64,000 nucleotides of DNA from assembly GCA_963210315.1 (NCBI GenBank), contig OY723260.1:2170001-2234000 (forward strand), written 5' to 3'. How positions within the stretch are numbered: position 1 is the stretch's first letter; each line of letters begins with the position of its first letter. The stretch comes from Rhynchopus euleeides (Eukaryota > Euglenozoa > Diplonemea > Diplonemida > Diplonemidae). Positions 1-9,409 of the stretch are shown in pieces. The translations under genes and the position numbers were made by a program. The notes under the pieces are model-generated. The model did no database searches. It was not told where the DNA came from and saw only the letters and a list, made by a program, of their open reading frames with translations.

Positions 1-53
1 CACCATGGGGTCAGCCAGGAAAATGCTCCGACCCCCCCCCCCCCCCTAGGGCT

Positions 54-447
54 ATGATGGGAAGGAAACGTGGAAACGTTTCCGTTTCCGTTCCCGTTTC
101 CGTTTCCATATTTTCGATTTCGGGAAGGAAACGCGTTTCCTTCCGAAGGAAACGCCTGTGTATTTTGCACTGGAAAAGTTATCAGCACACACCAGCACGA
201 ACAAAGGGCCACCACACCGAAGGAACAGGCCACCCAAACCCGCCCCCAAGACTTCGAAGAAGCGCGGCTTCAGTGTGGACCGGTCCGGAGATCCTGTCAG
301 ACCAGGGGAAGTCCAAGCGACTGTGGTAAACGTGTGTTGTTTCCCCTGCTTCCCCAGTGCAAAGAGGGCGTTTCCTCAAAATAAGGAAACGTTTCCGTTT
401 CCGTATCCGTTTCCGTTTCCTTATTTTCGATTTTTCGATGGAAACGC
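54..447. repeat. GGAAAC/GTTTCC simple-repeat block
   Basis: Two similar stretches (about 60-165 and 382-447) are dominated by GGAAAC and GTTTCC hexamer-like units followed by an ATTTTCGATTT motif. They form an imperfect direct duplication. No coding potential beyond repeat-derived reading frames was seen. The right copy abuts the inverted-repeat element that follows. Confidence 0.7.
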
Positions 448-1935
448 GCACATTTTGAGGATTTTTGAGGATCGCGCCTGGAGGCAAATAAGTGCCAAAA
501 ACCGGTGAAACCAGGTCCAGATCGGTCCGGAACCGGTGTGCCGGGTCGATTTCCACCCGAAAACCCTATTTTTTGGCCCAAAATCGCCTATGTGAATTTT
601 TGTACCACCTTCTGTACCTGGAGGTGGTACAAAAGGTGGCCACTGGCACCTTGTTGCTCAACGAACCACCCCACCTTCACAAAGAGGTGCTCTATACCAA
701 TACGGGGTGTGGGGTACGAAGAGACGCACTGCTGACGCACAAATTCGCACATTTCTGTGCTTTACAATCGTCAGAAAATGGTTTGGTGCCTGGAATAGAC
801 GGGCACCGCTCATTATGAGGAAGCGGTGGGAAAAGAGCAAGGGTGCCTGACACTGCCGTACCCAAGGACCTTGGAAGAGCTGCTCTTCGTCAACAATGCA
901 TCGACGGTGTTAGCCGACGCCTGCGTGATGTCTTAATTGTCCATGGGGGGATGATCATGACACGCAATCGGCCTTTTATCTTGATGAGCAGCTGGGGGCA
1001 GCGTTGGACACCCTCGTGAGCTGCCATCATTCCGCATGTTACAGGCAGCTGAAAGGATCCCAACAGGAAACAGTGGACCATCTGACTAAGTCTGCTCAAC
1101 TTTGGCCGTCCTTCAGTAGTCAGGGACGGTACCACTGAAACCTCAACACGTTCCTCTCTTGGACTGACTCCGCCGTGCGGCACTGCACAGAGAGCTGCTG
1201 CTGCTATCATTCATGAGTCATGAAGGGCTCTTCTTCCGACCTGGGACGACCTTCGTTTAGAAGGACACACTTGGATCCATGCTGCTCCTGTCACGAACGA
1301 CACGCATTGTGATGATGGTCGATGAGCACGTCATTATGGATACCACATCAGCTGCGGGGGACTAACCCTGTAAGGGCGGCTCCCGCCCTGACCCGGAAGC
1401 AGAACGAGGGTGCCTTCCTTGCAATATTTTAGTATGGCTACCCTGTCCACAGCACCGAGATACGCATTGCACGACAATGGAGCCTTCCAAGTGCGGCTGC
1501 TTCCTGGGAGTTGGTGTTCTGTGTCAGGAGGGATGAAAAGCTGTGGACCGAGGCTCAGAGTAGAGCGCAGGGAGGGTTGAGGGAAGAACTGCTCAGAGGT
1601 GTGTATCCGCCCGGTTCTACACGAAGAGATGTGTGTGCTGCTGAGTAAGTGACACCCGTTCCAAAGCCCCAGTATTTTTTGTCAAAAATACAACGAACGG
1701 GGTCTGTTCGTAGCTGGTTTGGGGAAGACGTCCCTTCCTGGACCACCTTTTGGACCACCTCCAGGTACAGAAGGTGGTACAAAAATTCACATAGGCGATT
1801 TTGGGCCAAAAAATAGGGTTTTCGGGTGGAAATCGACCCTGCACACCGGTTCCGGACCGATCTGGACCTGGTTTCACCGGTTTTTGGCACTTATTTGCCC
1901 CCAGGCGCGATCCTCAAAAATGTCAAAATGTGCAC
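448..1935. mobile_element. Inverted-repeat (foldback-type) DNA element, no recognisable transposase
   Basis: The left arm (about 448-641) is repeated in inverted orientation at about 1739-1935. Both arms carry the same landmarks: CAGATCGGTCCGGAA, a TTTTTTGGCCC block, and a GGTACAGAAGGTGG-type inner end. The 1.1-kb interior has no open frame I recognise. The arms share the CAGATCGGTCCGGAA landmark with the foldback element at 57.6-58.7 kb, so the two are probably related. No target-site duplication is clear here. This is probably a non-autonomous DNA transposon. Confidence 0.6.
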
Positions 1936-1939
1936 GACT

Positions 1940-2960
1940 TGGACCCCCCCTACCCCCCCCCCCCCCCCCCGGGCATAGCTTCCGATAAGCGGGGGTCGGG
2001 GGTCGGGAGGGGGGGTCGGAGGGGGTCGCCTTACTATTTCCTAAGGAATGTGGCCTGGATGGGGACCACCAATAAGAGGTGTTAATAGACACCCCATGTC
2101 AAAAATGACCCCACTGCGATCCGCACAAACTCCAAATATTCAAAAGAACGGGTTTTTGAAAAGCCCGAGGAGGGGGTCGGGAGGGTCCCGCTGGGTGGGT
2201 GGTGGGGGTGGCCCTGGTGTGCCTCCCGGTCACGTCCTCCCATGACAGTACCTGGACCAGACCCATATTTCGTCGTTGAAGCTTGGTCCCAAGACCCACG
2301 AAATGACCCCGCTACGATCCGCACAAACTCCAAAGAGTTCAAAGAACGGGGTTTTGAAAACCACGTGTGGGGGGTCGGGAGGGGGGCCGACCACCCCCCC
2401 ACACGGGGGTTTCCCCATATTCCAACCCCTAGTTTCCGACCCCCATTCTACGACCCCCGAGAAAAAACGTGAAAATTCCGACCCGAGTTTGACCACAGTT
2501 TCAGACCCCCCATCTTCCGGATCCTGACCCCCCCAAGAATGGGGGGTCGGGATATAGCCCCGACCCCCTCCGACCCGAGGTTCCGACCCCCCTTTTCTCA
2601 AGGAACCACATCCGCATTTCAGAGGTGTTCTGTGGCACCTACACCAACAAAGTGACCCCACTACGGTCCGCACGGAGCCCAAACAACGCAGGAGAGGGGG
2701 GAACCGCGTTGCCTCGGGAAACCCCCGAGTTTTTTTTGGGAGGGGGGGGGTAGTTTTGCTAAGGGGGGGTCGGGGGTCGGATTCTTATCGGAAGCTATGC
2801 CCCCGGGGGTCGGAACACCATTTTCCTCCGACACCGGCCACCCACACCGACTGTTAAATCTGTGAAATCTGTGAGCGGGTATCGTGTGTGATGTGTGGCC
2901 ACCTCTTCGTGCGCCGGATACCATGCATGTGATGTCGCCGGAGTTGCTGCAGTTCTGAAG
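1940..2960. repeat. C/G-tract-rich region with three degenerate MITE-related repeats
   Basis: Three degenerate copies of a TGACCCCACTRCGATCCGCAC-like segment occur at about 2086-2165, 2297-2365 and 2650-2690. Each is followed by CAAA(C)TCCAAA and a AAGAACGGG-type tail. The same core occurs inside the TA-flanked MITEs at 34.7-35.3 and 62.7-63.3 kb, so these are likely relics of that family. Between them are long GGGGTCGG / CCGACCCC tracts. No gene was seen. Confidence 0.55.
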
Positions 2961-4327
2961 CAAAAAAAAATATCAGGGCAGCGGTCCCTCGGGACGGGTG
3001 CGTGGCGACACCCCCCTTAGCCAGCTTCGCAAATCAGACATGCAGATATTGGAAAAAGAAAACTTTGAAGCAATCCGGAAATCTGTGAGTTTTTATACCA
3101 CGGAGGCAGTATCTATTCACATACGGAGGGATAGCACTGATGAGTTTCCCCCTCCGAAACTACCTATGTATGCGTTAGGAAACGAAACATGATGTGAACC
3201 TGAGAAAGCCAAATGCAGAAATGTTCTCCTTCTTTCAGAATCAAGTGTACCCTGTGCTGTGAATACTTCCTGAGGTTGAGGACGGACCCCGTCTATACTT
3301 TGAAAGTACACTGCCCTCGAACCTGCTTGCAGGGAAAGGGGCGTCAATGGGACAGATCAAGCTTGCTTGTGATTGTCGACACCAAAAAAAATATCAGAGC
3401 AAAGCTCGTCAGATGCAAGACGCCGCGTGGTGGTCTCCCCGGTGCTTTCTTTTTGTATGTTTTGTGAGAACGAATACACATTTTATCACCTTCGCCACTC
3501 CATGGGGGGCCGTCGCTCTAAAGTGCAGAATAGTGAGCCGCCTCCATAGTAACTTGGGTTGCAACCCGACACACTTTTGACACAGACCCCCTACGGGTGA
3601 GAAGTGACACGGCAGTCGAGGGTCGCAGAGGACGGACGACCCCCTCCCTACTCCCGCGGATTTGCAGTTTTGAACATGGTCGGGAACAGCATTTGTCTTT
3701 GAACTTACCTCTCACCCCCTGCCTGGGACAGTTGTGGCATCGATTGAGCCGCTGGATCATGACCTGACTGTATGTCGATCGTTCTCCCTCGGCGGCGTCA
3801 ACCCAACTGGGGGAAACCTTTCGGGTGCCACAGGAATTTGCACATTCTTAAACCTTGATACCAAGACGAAGAAGGGGGAAAAGCTTTCATGCCTTTCGCT
3901 GCTCTGTTGGTGTGGTGGGAGCATGTACTACATCACATATCTCGAACACACACACACACACACCCCCCGCCCCTCTCCCCTGCATCCCACCTGTCAAATA
4001 TCACACCACCCTGCAGGCACTTTTCTTTTAGACACACGCACCCCGCCCTACTACCCCCCTCCTCCTCCTCCCCTCCTTCCCCCCCCCCCCTCCGCACCAT
4101 GGAGGCAACGACATCTCTGATCAGACGCTAGAGAGAGAAACAAACCGGAAGAAGAAATACCTAACTCCTCCCCCCCTCTCCGTGCGTTACCCCCCCCTCT
4201 CCGCCTGCCCCCCTTCGGATAGCACCGGGATCTCAGATACAAAGCCTGCAAAACGAAGGGGAGGGGAGATCAACCCTTGTGCCCCACTTCCCTCTCCCCC
4301 CCCCCCCCCTCCATCCCACCCATTGCG
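2961..4327. other. Intergenic region upstream of the PDZ gene
   Basis: No convincing gene. The region contains the dispersed acceptor-like motif at 3671-3720, a CA dinucleotide run near 3948-3963, and long C/T-rich tracts (about 4040-4100 and 4290-4320). These tracts would suit a cis- or trans-splice acceptor upstream of the start codon at 4328. Confidence 0.5.
3671..3720 (+). repeat. Dispersed acceptor-like module, copy 1
   Basis: This stretch shares GTCTTTGAACTTACCT and flanking bases (GAACATGG upstream, C-rich tract downstream) with 21531-21580 and 56837-56890. The copy at 56.8 kb lies in the 3' part of a supported intron, just before its acceptor. The function here is unknown. Confidence 0.6.
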
Positions 4328-6671
4328 ATGGAGCGATATGTTTTGGACCTGCTCCCCGGGGAGAAGCCTGGGATGGAGTACCTCATGAAGGGCACCACCG
4401 TCATTGTCAAAGAGGTAAAGGAAGGTAGTGCTGCCGAGGCAGCCGGTGTCCCTGTGGGATGTATCATCGACCGGATCAACGGGGCACCCATCGGGACTGC
4501 GGAGGATTTGGTTCGGGAGCTGCAGGGGGCGCGGGGCGAGCTGGTTCTGGATGTGCACCGGGAGGACAGGGTAGGGAGTTCGGTGGAGGCCTCGATTGTC
4601 ACACCCCATGGGAAAGGCCCGGCGATCATCAAGGTGCACCGCAGCTACATGCGGGTGGCGAGCGAGCAGGAGATGAAGGAGATAGCGCTCCACCGCCTCA
4701 CCCACGCGACCCTCCTCGAGCTGATGACGAAGCGGGGCCGCGAGGAGGTCGTCTGCTTCCACACCCGAGGGGACTACCAACCCGCCCTCATCCTCACCGA
4801 GGTGGACTGGTCAGCCCTGATCACGATGATCGACATGCGTCTCGAAAACCTCAACCTTCCCCCCCTCCCTGTTGACGACTCCGCCATCCGCGGGGACGGC
4901 ACCCCCGCCTCGGGCCCCGCCAGCGCCTCCGACACAGCATCCGCTGCCCCTTCGGACGGAGGTGTGTCCCTCAGCTCCACGGGGCGGTTCATCGCCCCTC
5001 TCCTGCGCGGGGTGCGTTCGTCAAACATGTCCTTCCACTGCAGGCCCGAGGTGTTGGAGAGCGTGGCTGCGACGGGGCAGTTCCGTGAGCCTGGTGTTGT
5101 TGCGGAGGATTTGCCGGACACCTTTGCCTGCATCAAACCCCTCCTGGCAAGGAGAGGGGGTGCCTTGGTATACTTCGCCGCCGTCTGCAAAGAGGGGCTT
5201 GTTGTGGTTGGCGCAAAGGCGATTTACAGGTTTGTCCCCGACGAGGGCCTGCAGCACACGACACCCGACGTGTCACTCTCGCGGTGCATCCCCTACAGCG
5301 AGATCTCGGAGATGGTGCTGGGGTCGGGGGAGGGGCACGCGCAGGTTGCGCTGCGGATCCCGAGGCAGCACGACGAGCTGCTGACGCTGCCCACGTCTGC
5401 GCTGGAGGCGTGGGAGCATGCGGTGTGCACGGTATACCACGCGGTGATGCAGTATGGGCTGCCCACCAGGCGCATAGGGGAGATTAGGAGGAAAGATCTG
5501 CTCAAGAAGCTATTCCTCCCGGCACGGGCGGGGGCGGTCAAGTATGACGACATCCCCCTCACATACCGGAATGACGCCATCGTAGGCATCACAACAGGCC
5601 GTGCGCTTGTCGAGCAGAACGCAGAGCTCACACGGCTCTGCGGGAAAATCGAAGTCTTAGAGTCGATGTTCGAATCCCATCTGCATGGCAGGCGTGTTGG
5701 GGGGGACGTGGGTGGTGGCGGCCAGCAGCTGCAGGTGCCATCTCAAGTGGATGTGTCGACGACACCGACGATGCCCCTCGAAGCGCGTACGCAGCAGCCG
5801 GTGTCCTTTGCGACGTATGGGGGTGCCGGGGGTGGTGCCGACGGAGTGCCCCCCCAGCAGTCCCGCCCGATCGACGAGGCGGTGTTCAGCCCAGACGAGG
5901 TGCTCGCCATCAAGGCGAAGCAGGTGTGTGGCGTCTTTTATTGCCAAGTTTGTGTTGAGCATCGGGGGTGCCCCTTGAGACCCCTCCCCGCCACGACATG
6001 TGCCCTGCAGGGTCGTTTTTTCCTTTCAAACCCTTCCCCACCACCACCCCCCACCGCAGGCTGAAGTCGCCTCGCTCCGCTCGCTGCTGGATGCTGCAAA
6101 CAGAGGCTCGCAGCGGCACGCGTCTGCCTCACCTCCACCCGCAGCCCACTCCCCACCGGCGCCTGCCGCCATGCCTGTGGTGCCGCACGCCATGCACACC
6201 ATGCATCCCATGCATATGCACATGGCACACCCCGCGTTTGCGGCGCACACACTGCTGAACCACAGCACCGCTGCCTCCACTGCGAAGGACACAGAAAGAG
6301 AGTTTCTCCGCGAGCAGGTGGGGGTGCTGAGCCAGCAGCTGCGCTCCATGGTGGACGAGCTGTCGGATATGAAGGACGCAGAGGGGGTGCCTGCGGAGCT
6401 GAGTGCGCCGCCCCCGCTGGCGAGCCTCGGCGACGAAGCTGCGGACCGTCTGGAGGCGATCGAGGCGCTCGTGCGGGATAGCATGCGGCGCGACAGCGAG
6501 CCGCCGCCGCCGCCCACGCCGACTCCCTCCCACAGCCCCACCCCCAACTACGACGAGGAGTTGAGCAAACTCGCCTCGCAGGCGCGTGCCACAGCCATGC
6601 TGCTGCCGGCCAGTCGCACGTCCGCTGTCAGCATGCGTCGAGGTGGAGGTGGAGGAGGGGGCACCTCGTAG
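4328..6671 (+). CDS. PDZ-domain and coiled-coil protein (two exons)
   Basis: CDS join(4328..5923, 6060..6671), about 735 residues. The first ATG after a long C-tract is at 4328. Residues about 20-78 form a PDZ-like domain (carboxylate loop region after GMEYL, then GSAAEAAGV and GCIIDRING), expected to bind C-terminal peptides. Residues about 275-380 look like a beta-rich PH-like module that I cannot assign firmly. Heptad-like coiled coils follow at about 426-455 and, after the intron, at about 533-548 and 608-643. The tail is Pro- and Gly-rich. Low-complexity linkers (about 180-215, 455-520) are Ser/Ala/Gly-rich. The intron is phase 0 and splicing joins ...AIKAKQ to AEVASL in frame. A cytoplasmic scaffold or cytoskeletal adaptor is likely; no enzymatic domain was seen. 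Confidence 0.75.
5924..6059 (+). other. Spliceosomal intron (136 bp) in the PDZ gene
   Basis: The donor GTGTGTGG follows a CAG codon. The acceptor CCCACCGCAG is preceded by a C-rich tract. It is phase 0. Removing it avoids the downstream stop of the first frame and joins two coiled-coil-rich segments. Confidence 0.8.
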
Positions 6672-6843
6672 GTGTCTCCGTGGCTTCGTGGCGGGATAGG
6701 CTTGGCCCAGGGAGGGCTCATCCCATCCGAGTTCATTTAGAGGGTGGGTGGGTGTGGGGTGTGTGCTGTCTGGTCTCTTCCGTGCGGTGTGGGTGTTGTG
6801 TTTCGGGTTTGGACGTGCTGCCAAGTTGTTATATTTATAAGGC
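6672..6843. other. 3' flank of the PDZ gene
   Basis: Short G/T-rich spacer between the stop codon and the palindrome. No gene was seen. Confidence 0.5.
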
Positions 6844-7183
6844 TCACGGTGGGATCTTGTAAATTTTACATGTAAAAATACTGATTTTTACATGTATTAT
6901 ACATGTATAATACTTGCATGTCAACTATTATACATGTATAATACATGTATATGCCTGAAATATACATGTAAAATACATGTATATCAAGTAAAAATACATG
7001 TATAATAGTTGCATGTCAACTATTATACATGTATTTTTACTTGATATACATGTATTTTACATGTATATTTCAGGCATATACATGTATTATACATGTATAA
7101 TAGTTGACATGCAAGTATTATACATGTATAATACATGTAAAAATCAGTATTTTTACATGTAAAATTTACAAGATCCCACCGTG
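6844..7183. repeat. 340-bp near-perfect AT-rich palindrome
   Basis: The sequence from CACGGTGGGATCTTG (6845) to its reverse complement CAAGATCCCACCGTG (ending 7183) is almost perfectly self-complementary, with its centre near 7013. The arms are built from overlapping TACATGTA / ATACATGTAT units, strongly AT-rich against GC-rich surroundings. It could be a MITE-like element, a cruciform-forming terminator, or a replication or recombination hotspot. No coding capacity. Confidence 0.9.
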
Positions 7184-7999
7184 CTGGTGATGGGGGGGGG
7201 AGGGGGTGAGGGGGTGGGGGATTGCGTGCGCCTCGAGCCCCGACGCGACTTCCCCACCATCAACAGCCGTTGTTCAACGGAAAAAAGACACGTCTTTCCG
7301 GAGTTGAGCTAGCTAGCACGATTCGGTTGGTCGATTCCTTTGTCTGGGGCTGCCTTCTCCAGGTGGAAGCGTCCAATGCAACACTCACAGAGGGTTTAGG
7401 GGATTCTGCAGTCCTTTTCCTGCGCCAACTCCTTCTTGCGCCTCCGTGTGGAGAATACCAGTCGGGTCACTTTTCATTCTTTTTTATTTAAAAAAAACGA
7501 AATACGACGTGCCAACACACGCCTCTTGTGCATGTTCCCCTTTTCCCCGTTTCTCAATCAACACACCCGCCCTATCCGTGTACACTGTTGCTGCCCTGCC
7601 TCGCCACCTTGTAGTCTGTAATGTATCACCTACCGGGCGAAGGTCAATATGTCTGATGCGGGTAGGCGAGTCGGACCCAGCCCCCACCCCGCTCCCAAGC
7701 TTATCATTATTACTAGTTACGAGCGACGAAGCGTAGCGAAGTCGCGAAGTTAGTGTGCACTCAACAAAAAGTGGTCCGGAACTGTTCTCTCCCACAGTTG
7801 CTGGACAGGGTGTCTATAATAAAGCGAACGGATTGCGATTTTCAAGGGCCTGAAGCCTGGCGTCGACGGCACACACACACCCCTGCTATTCGAGAAACGT
7901 TGCTGAGAATGGATGGGATGCGGATGAGCATAACAAAGCAATTAGCACACCCCTGCTCTATGCCACCCCACCTCTGCCCACCACCACCGCGCTAGCAGG
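7184..7999. other. Intergenic region with dispersed repeats
   Basis: The stretch 7705-7850 resembles 25976-26185: an ACTAGTTACGAGCGACGAAGC start, then a CTCAACAAAAAGT..TCCGGAACTGTTCTC block, then GTGTCTATAATAAAGCGAA. A GGTGGAAGCGTCCAATGCAA motif at 7362-7381 resembles the recombination-like core of the YR elements. A C-rich tract ending in GCTAGCAG lies just before the next start codon. Confidence 0.55.
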
Positions 8000-8980
8000 A
8001 TGTCCGAGGGGGCAGACGCCCCTGCGGACGGCGTGCGATGCAGCAGCGAGCGTGACGTCGTCGGGTGCCTGTGGTTGCTCGTGTCCCTCGCAGCACTGCT
8101 GCTGCTGCAGGCCGCGGGGCCGCCCCCACGCCGCACCACACACCGCCCCACCCTCGACAGCCTCCAGGCAGCCGCCCCGCTCCAAGCCGGCACCGCGGCA
8201 CTCAGCGCCCTCACAGGTGACGTGCGCCTCCTCCCGCCCGACGCAGCCGTCCCCCCGGAATACCTTGTCATGCCCTTCGGGCGTCGCCCTGCACTGCGGT
8301 ATCCACGGGCTAACGAACGGCTCTTCGTCACTCTGTCGCACAAACCGCGCATTCTGTACTTCCCGAGGCTGCTGTCGGATGTGGAGTGCGACCTGCTGGT
8401 GCAGCTCGCACAGCCGCATCTGTCTGCTGGGGGCAGCGCACCGAGGCACCACCACGGCAGTGCGAAGGGGAGGGCGTGGCTGGCGGATACGCCCGATGCT
8501 GAGTCTGCAGAGATGGACATGCCGCACACCGGCCCCCTGGGGGATGTGCGGCGCAGGCTGACATCCATCATGGGGGCGGAGTGGCACGAGAGGCTGCGCG
8601 TGCTGCGCTACGGCCCTGGGGGCAGGTTCGACGCACACCACGACTTCTTCGACCCAGAGGTGCACGGCGACCAGGGAAGCAACCGTGCCGCTGCGTTTTT
8701 CCTCTACCTTCGCGCCCCGGTGCGCGGGGGGGAGACGGCATTCCCGATGTCCAACGGAGGGGCGCACCCCACGTGTCTCAACACGACCTGTGCCTGCGCG
8801 CAGGGGGTTCGTGTGCGGCCCGCAAAAGGGTCTGCTGTGTTGGTGTACAGCATGCGGCACGACTTCACGCTCGACCCCTATGCGCTGCATGCAGGCTGCG
8901 AGGTGGAGGAGGGTGTGAAGGTGGTGGCCACGCTCTGGTTCCGAGCCTCCACGCCACTCGGGTATGGGGTGCTGAAGTGA
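8000..8980 (+). CDS. Prolyl 4-hydroxylase alpha-subunit-like 2-oxoglutarate/Fe(II) dioxygenase
   Basis: 326 residues, one exon. The ATG follows a candidate acceptor (GCTAGCAG) by one base. Residues about 20-38 form a hydrophobic signal-anchor, so a type II membrane protein with a luminal (ER/Golgi) catalytic domain is likely. The C-terminal half is a P4Hc domain: the iron-binding HxD motif is H213-x-D215 (in DAHHDFFD), the distal His is H297 (in ALHAGC), and the 2-oxoglutarate-binding Lys is K307 (in EGVKVVATLW). GGETAFP (about 248-254) is the usual family signature. The reaction would be 4-hydroxylation of peptidyl proline using O2 and 2-oxoglutarate; the substrate is unknown. Length matches compact plant and protist P4Hs. 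All key residues are present. Confidence 0.9.
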   Translation: MSEGADAPADGVRCSSERDVVGCLWLLVSLAALLLLQAAGPPPRRTTHRPTLDSLQAAAPLQAGTAALSALTGDVRLLPPDAAVPPEYLVMPFGRRPALRYPRANERLFVTLSHKPRILYFPRLLSDVECDLLVQLAQPHLSAGGSAPRHHHGSAKGRAWLADTPDAESAEMDMPHTGPLGDVRRRLTSIMGAEWHERLRVLRYGPGGRFDAHHDFFDPEVHGDQGSNRAAAFFLYLRAPVRGGETAFPMSNGGAHPTCLNTTCACAQGVRVRPAKGSAVLVYSMRHDFTLDPYALHAGCEVEEGVKVVATLWFRASTPLGYGVLK

Positions 8981-9409
8981 AGGGGGAGAGGCAGCAGAGG
9001 GGTGGGGGGAGGTGCTGCACGTTGGACTTGTGTTGTTCTTGAACGATTTTTTTGAACGATTTTTGGCCGTGCTCGTCGCGTCCCCCGGTGAGGGGGGACG
9101 CTGTTTCGTGTTCTCCTTGCCGCACGGAGGCATTGCCTTACGTCGCCTCTTCCTCTTTTCCTTTATGGGCGGGTTAGTCTGGCTCAGAGGGCGGGACCGT
9201 GCTGATATGCACAGTGACGACTCTCCCTTTTTTTGTTGTGCCCGCCTCCTGCCGAGTCGTGGCTGCTGCCTCTCAGACTGGGGGCGGGCGGTCGCCGACG
9301 CTGACGCGCCTGGCGGCCCGTGGAAAGTGACGTGGGTCTGGGGGTGGGGGGGGGGGGGGTGCTGGGGTGTCAGGCCGAAGCCCTTGACCGCTGTTGATTT
9401 TTGCAGGTT
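8981..9409. other. Spacer between P4H and the LINE; contains the LINE 3' region
   Basis: No gene. Includes a duplicated TTTTTGAACGATTTTT stretch at about 9040-9066 and a G-tract at about 9340-9360. The LINE 3' end lies somewhere here on the minus strand; no poly(A) tail longer than about seven residues was seen. Confidence 0.45.
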
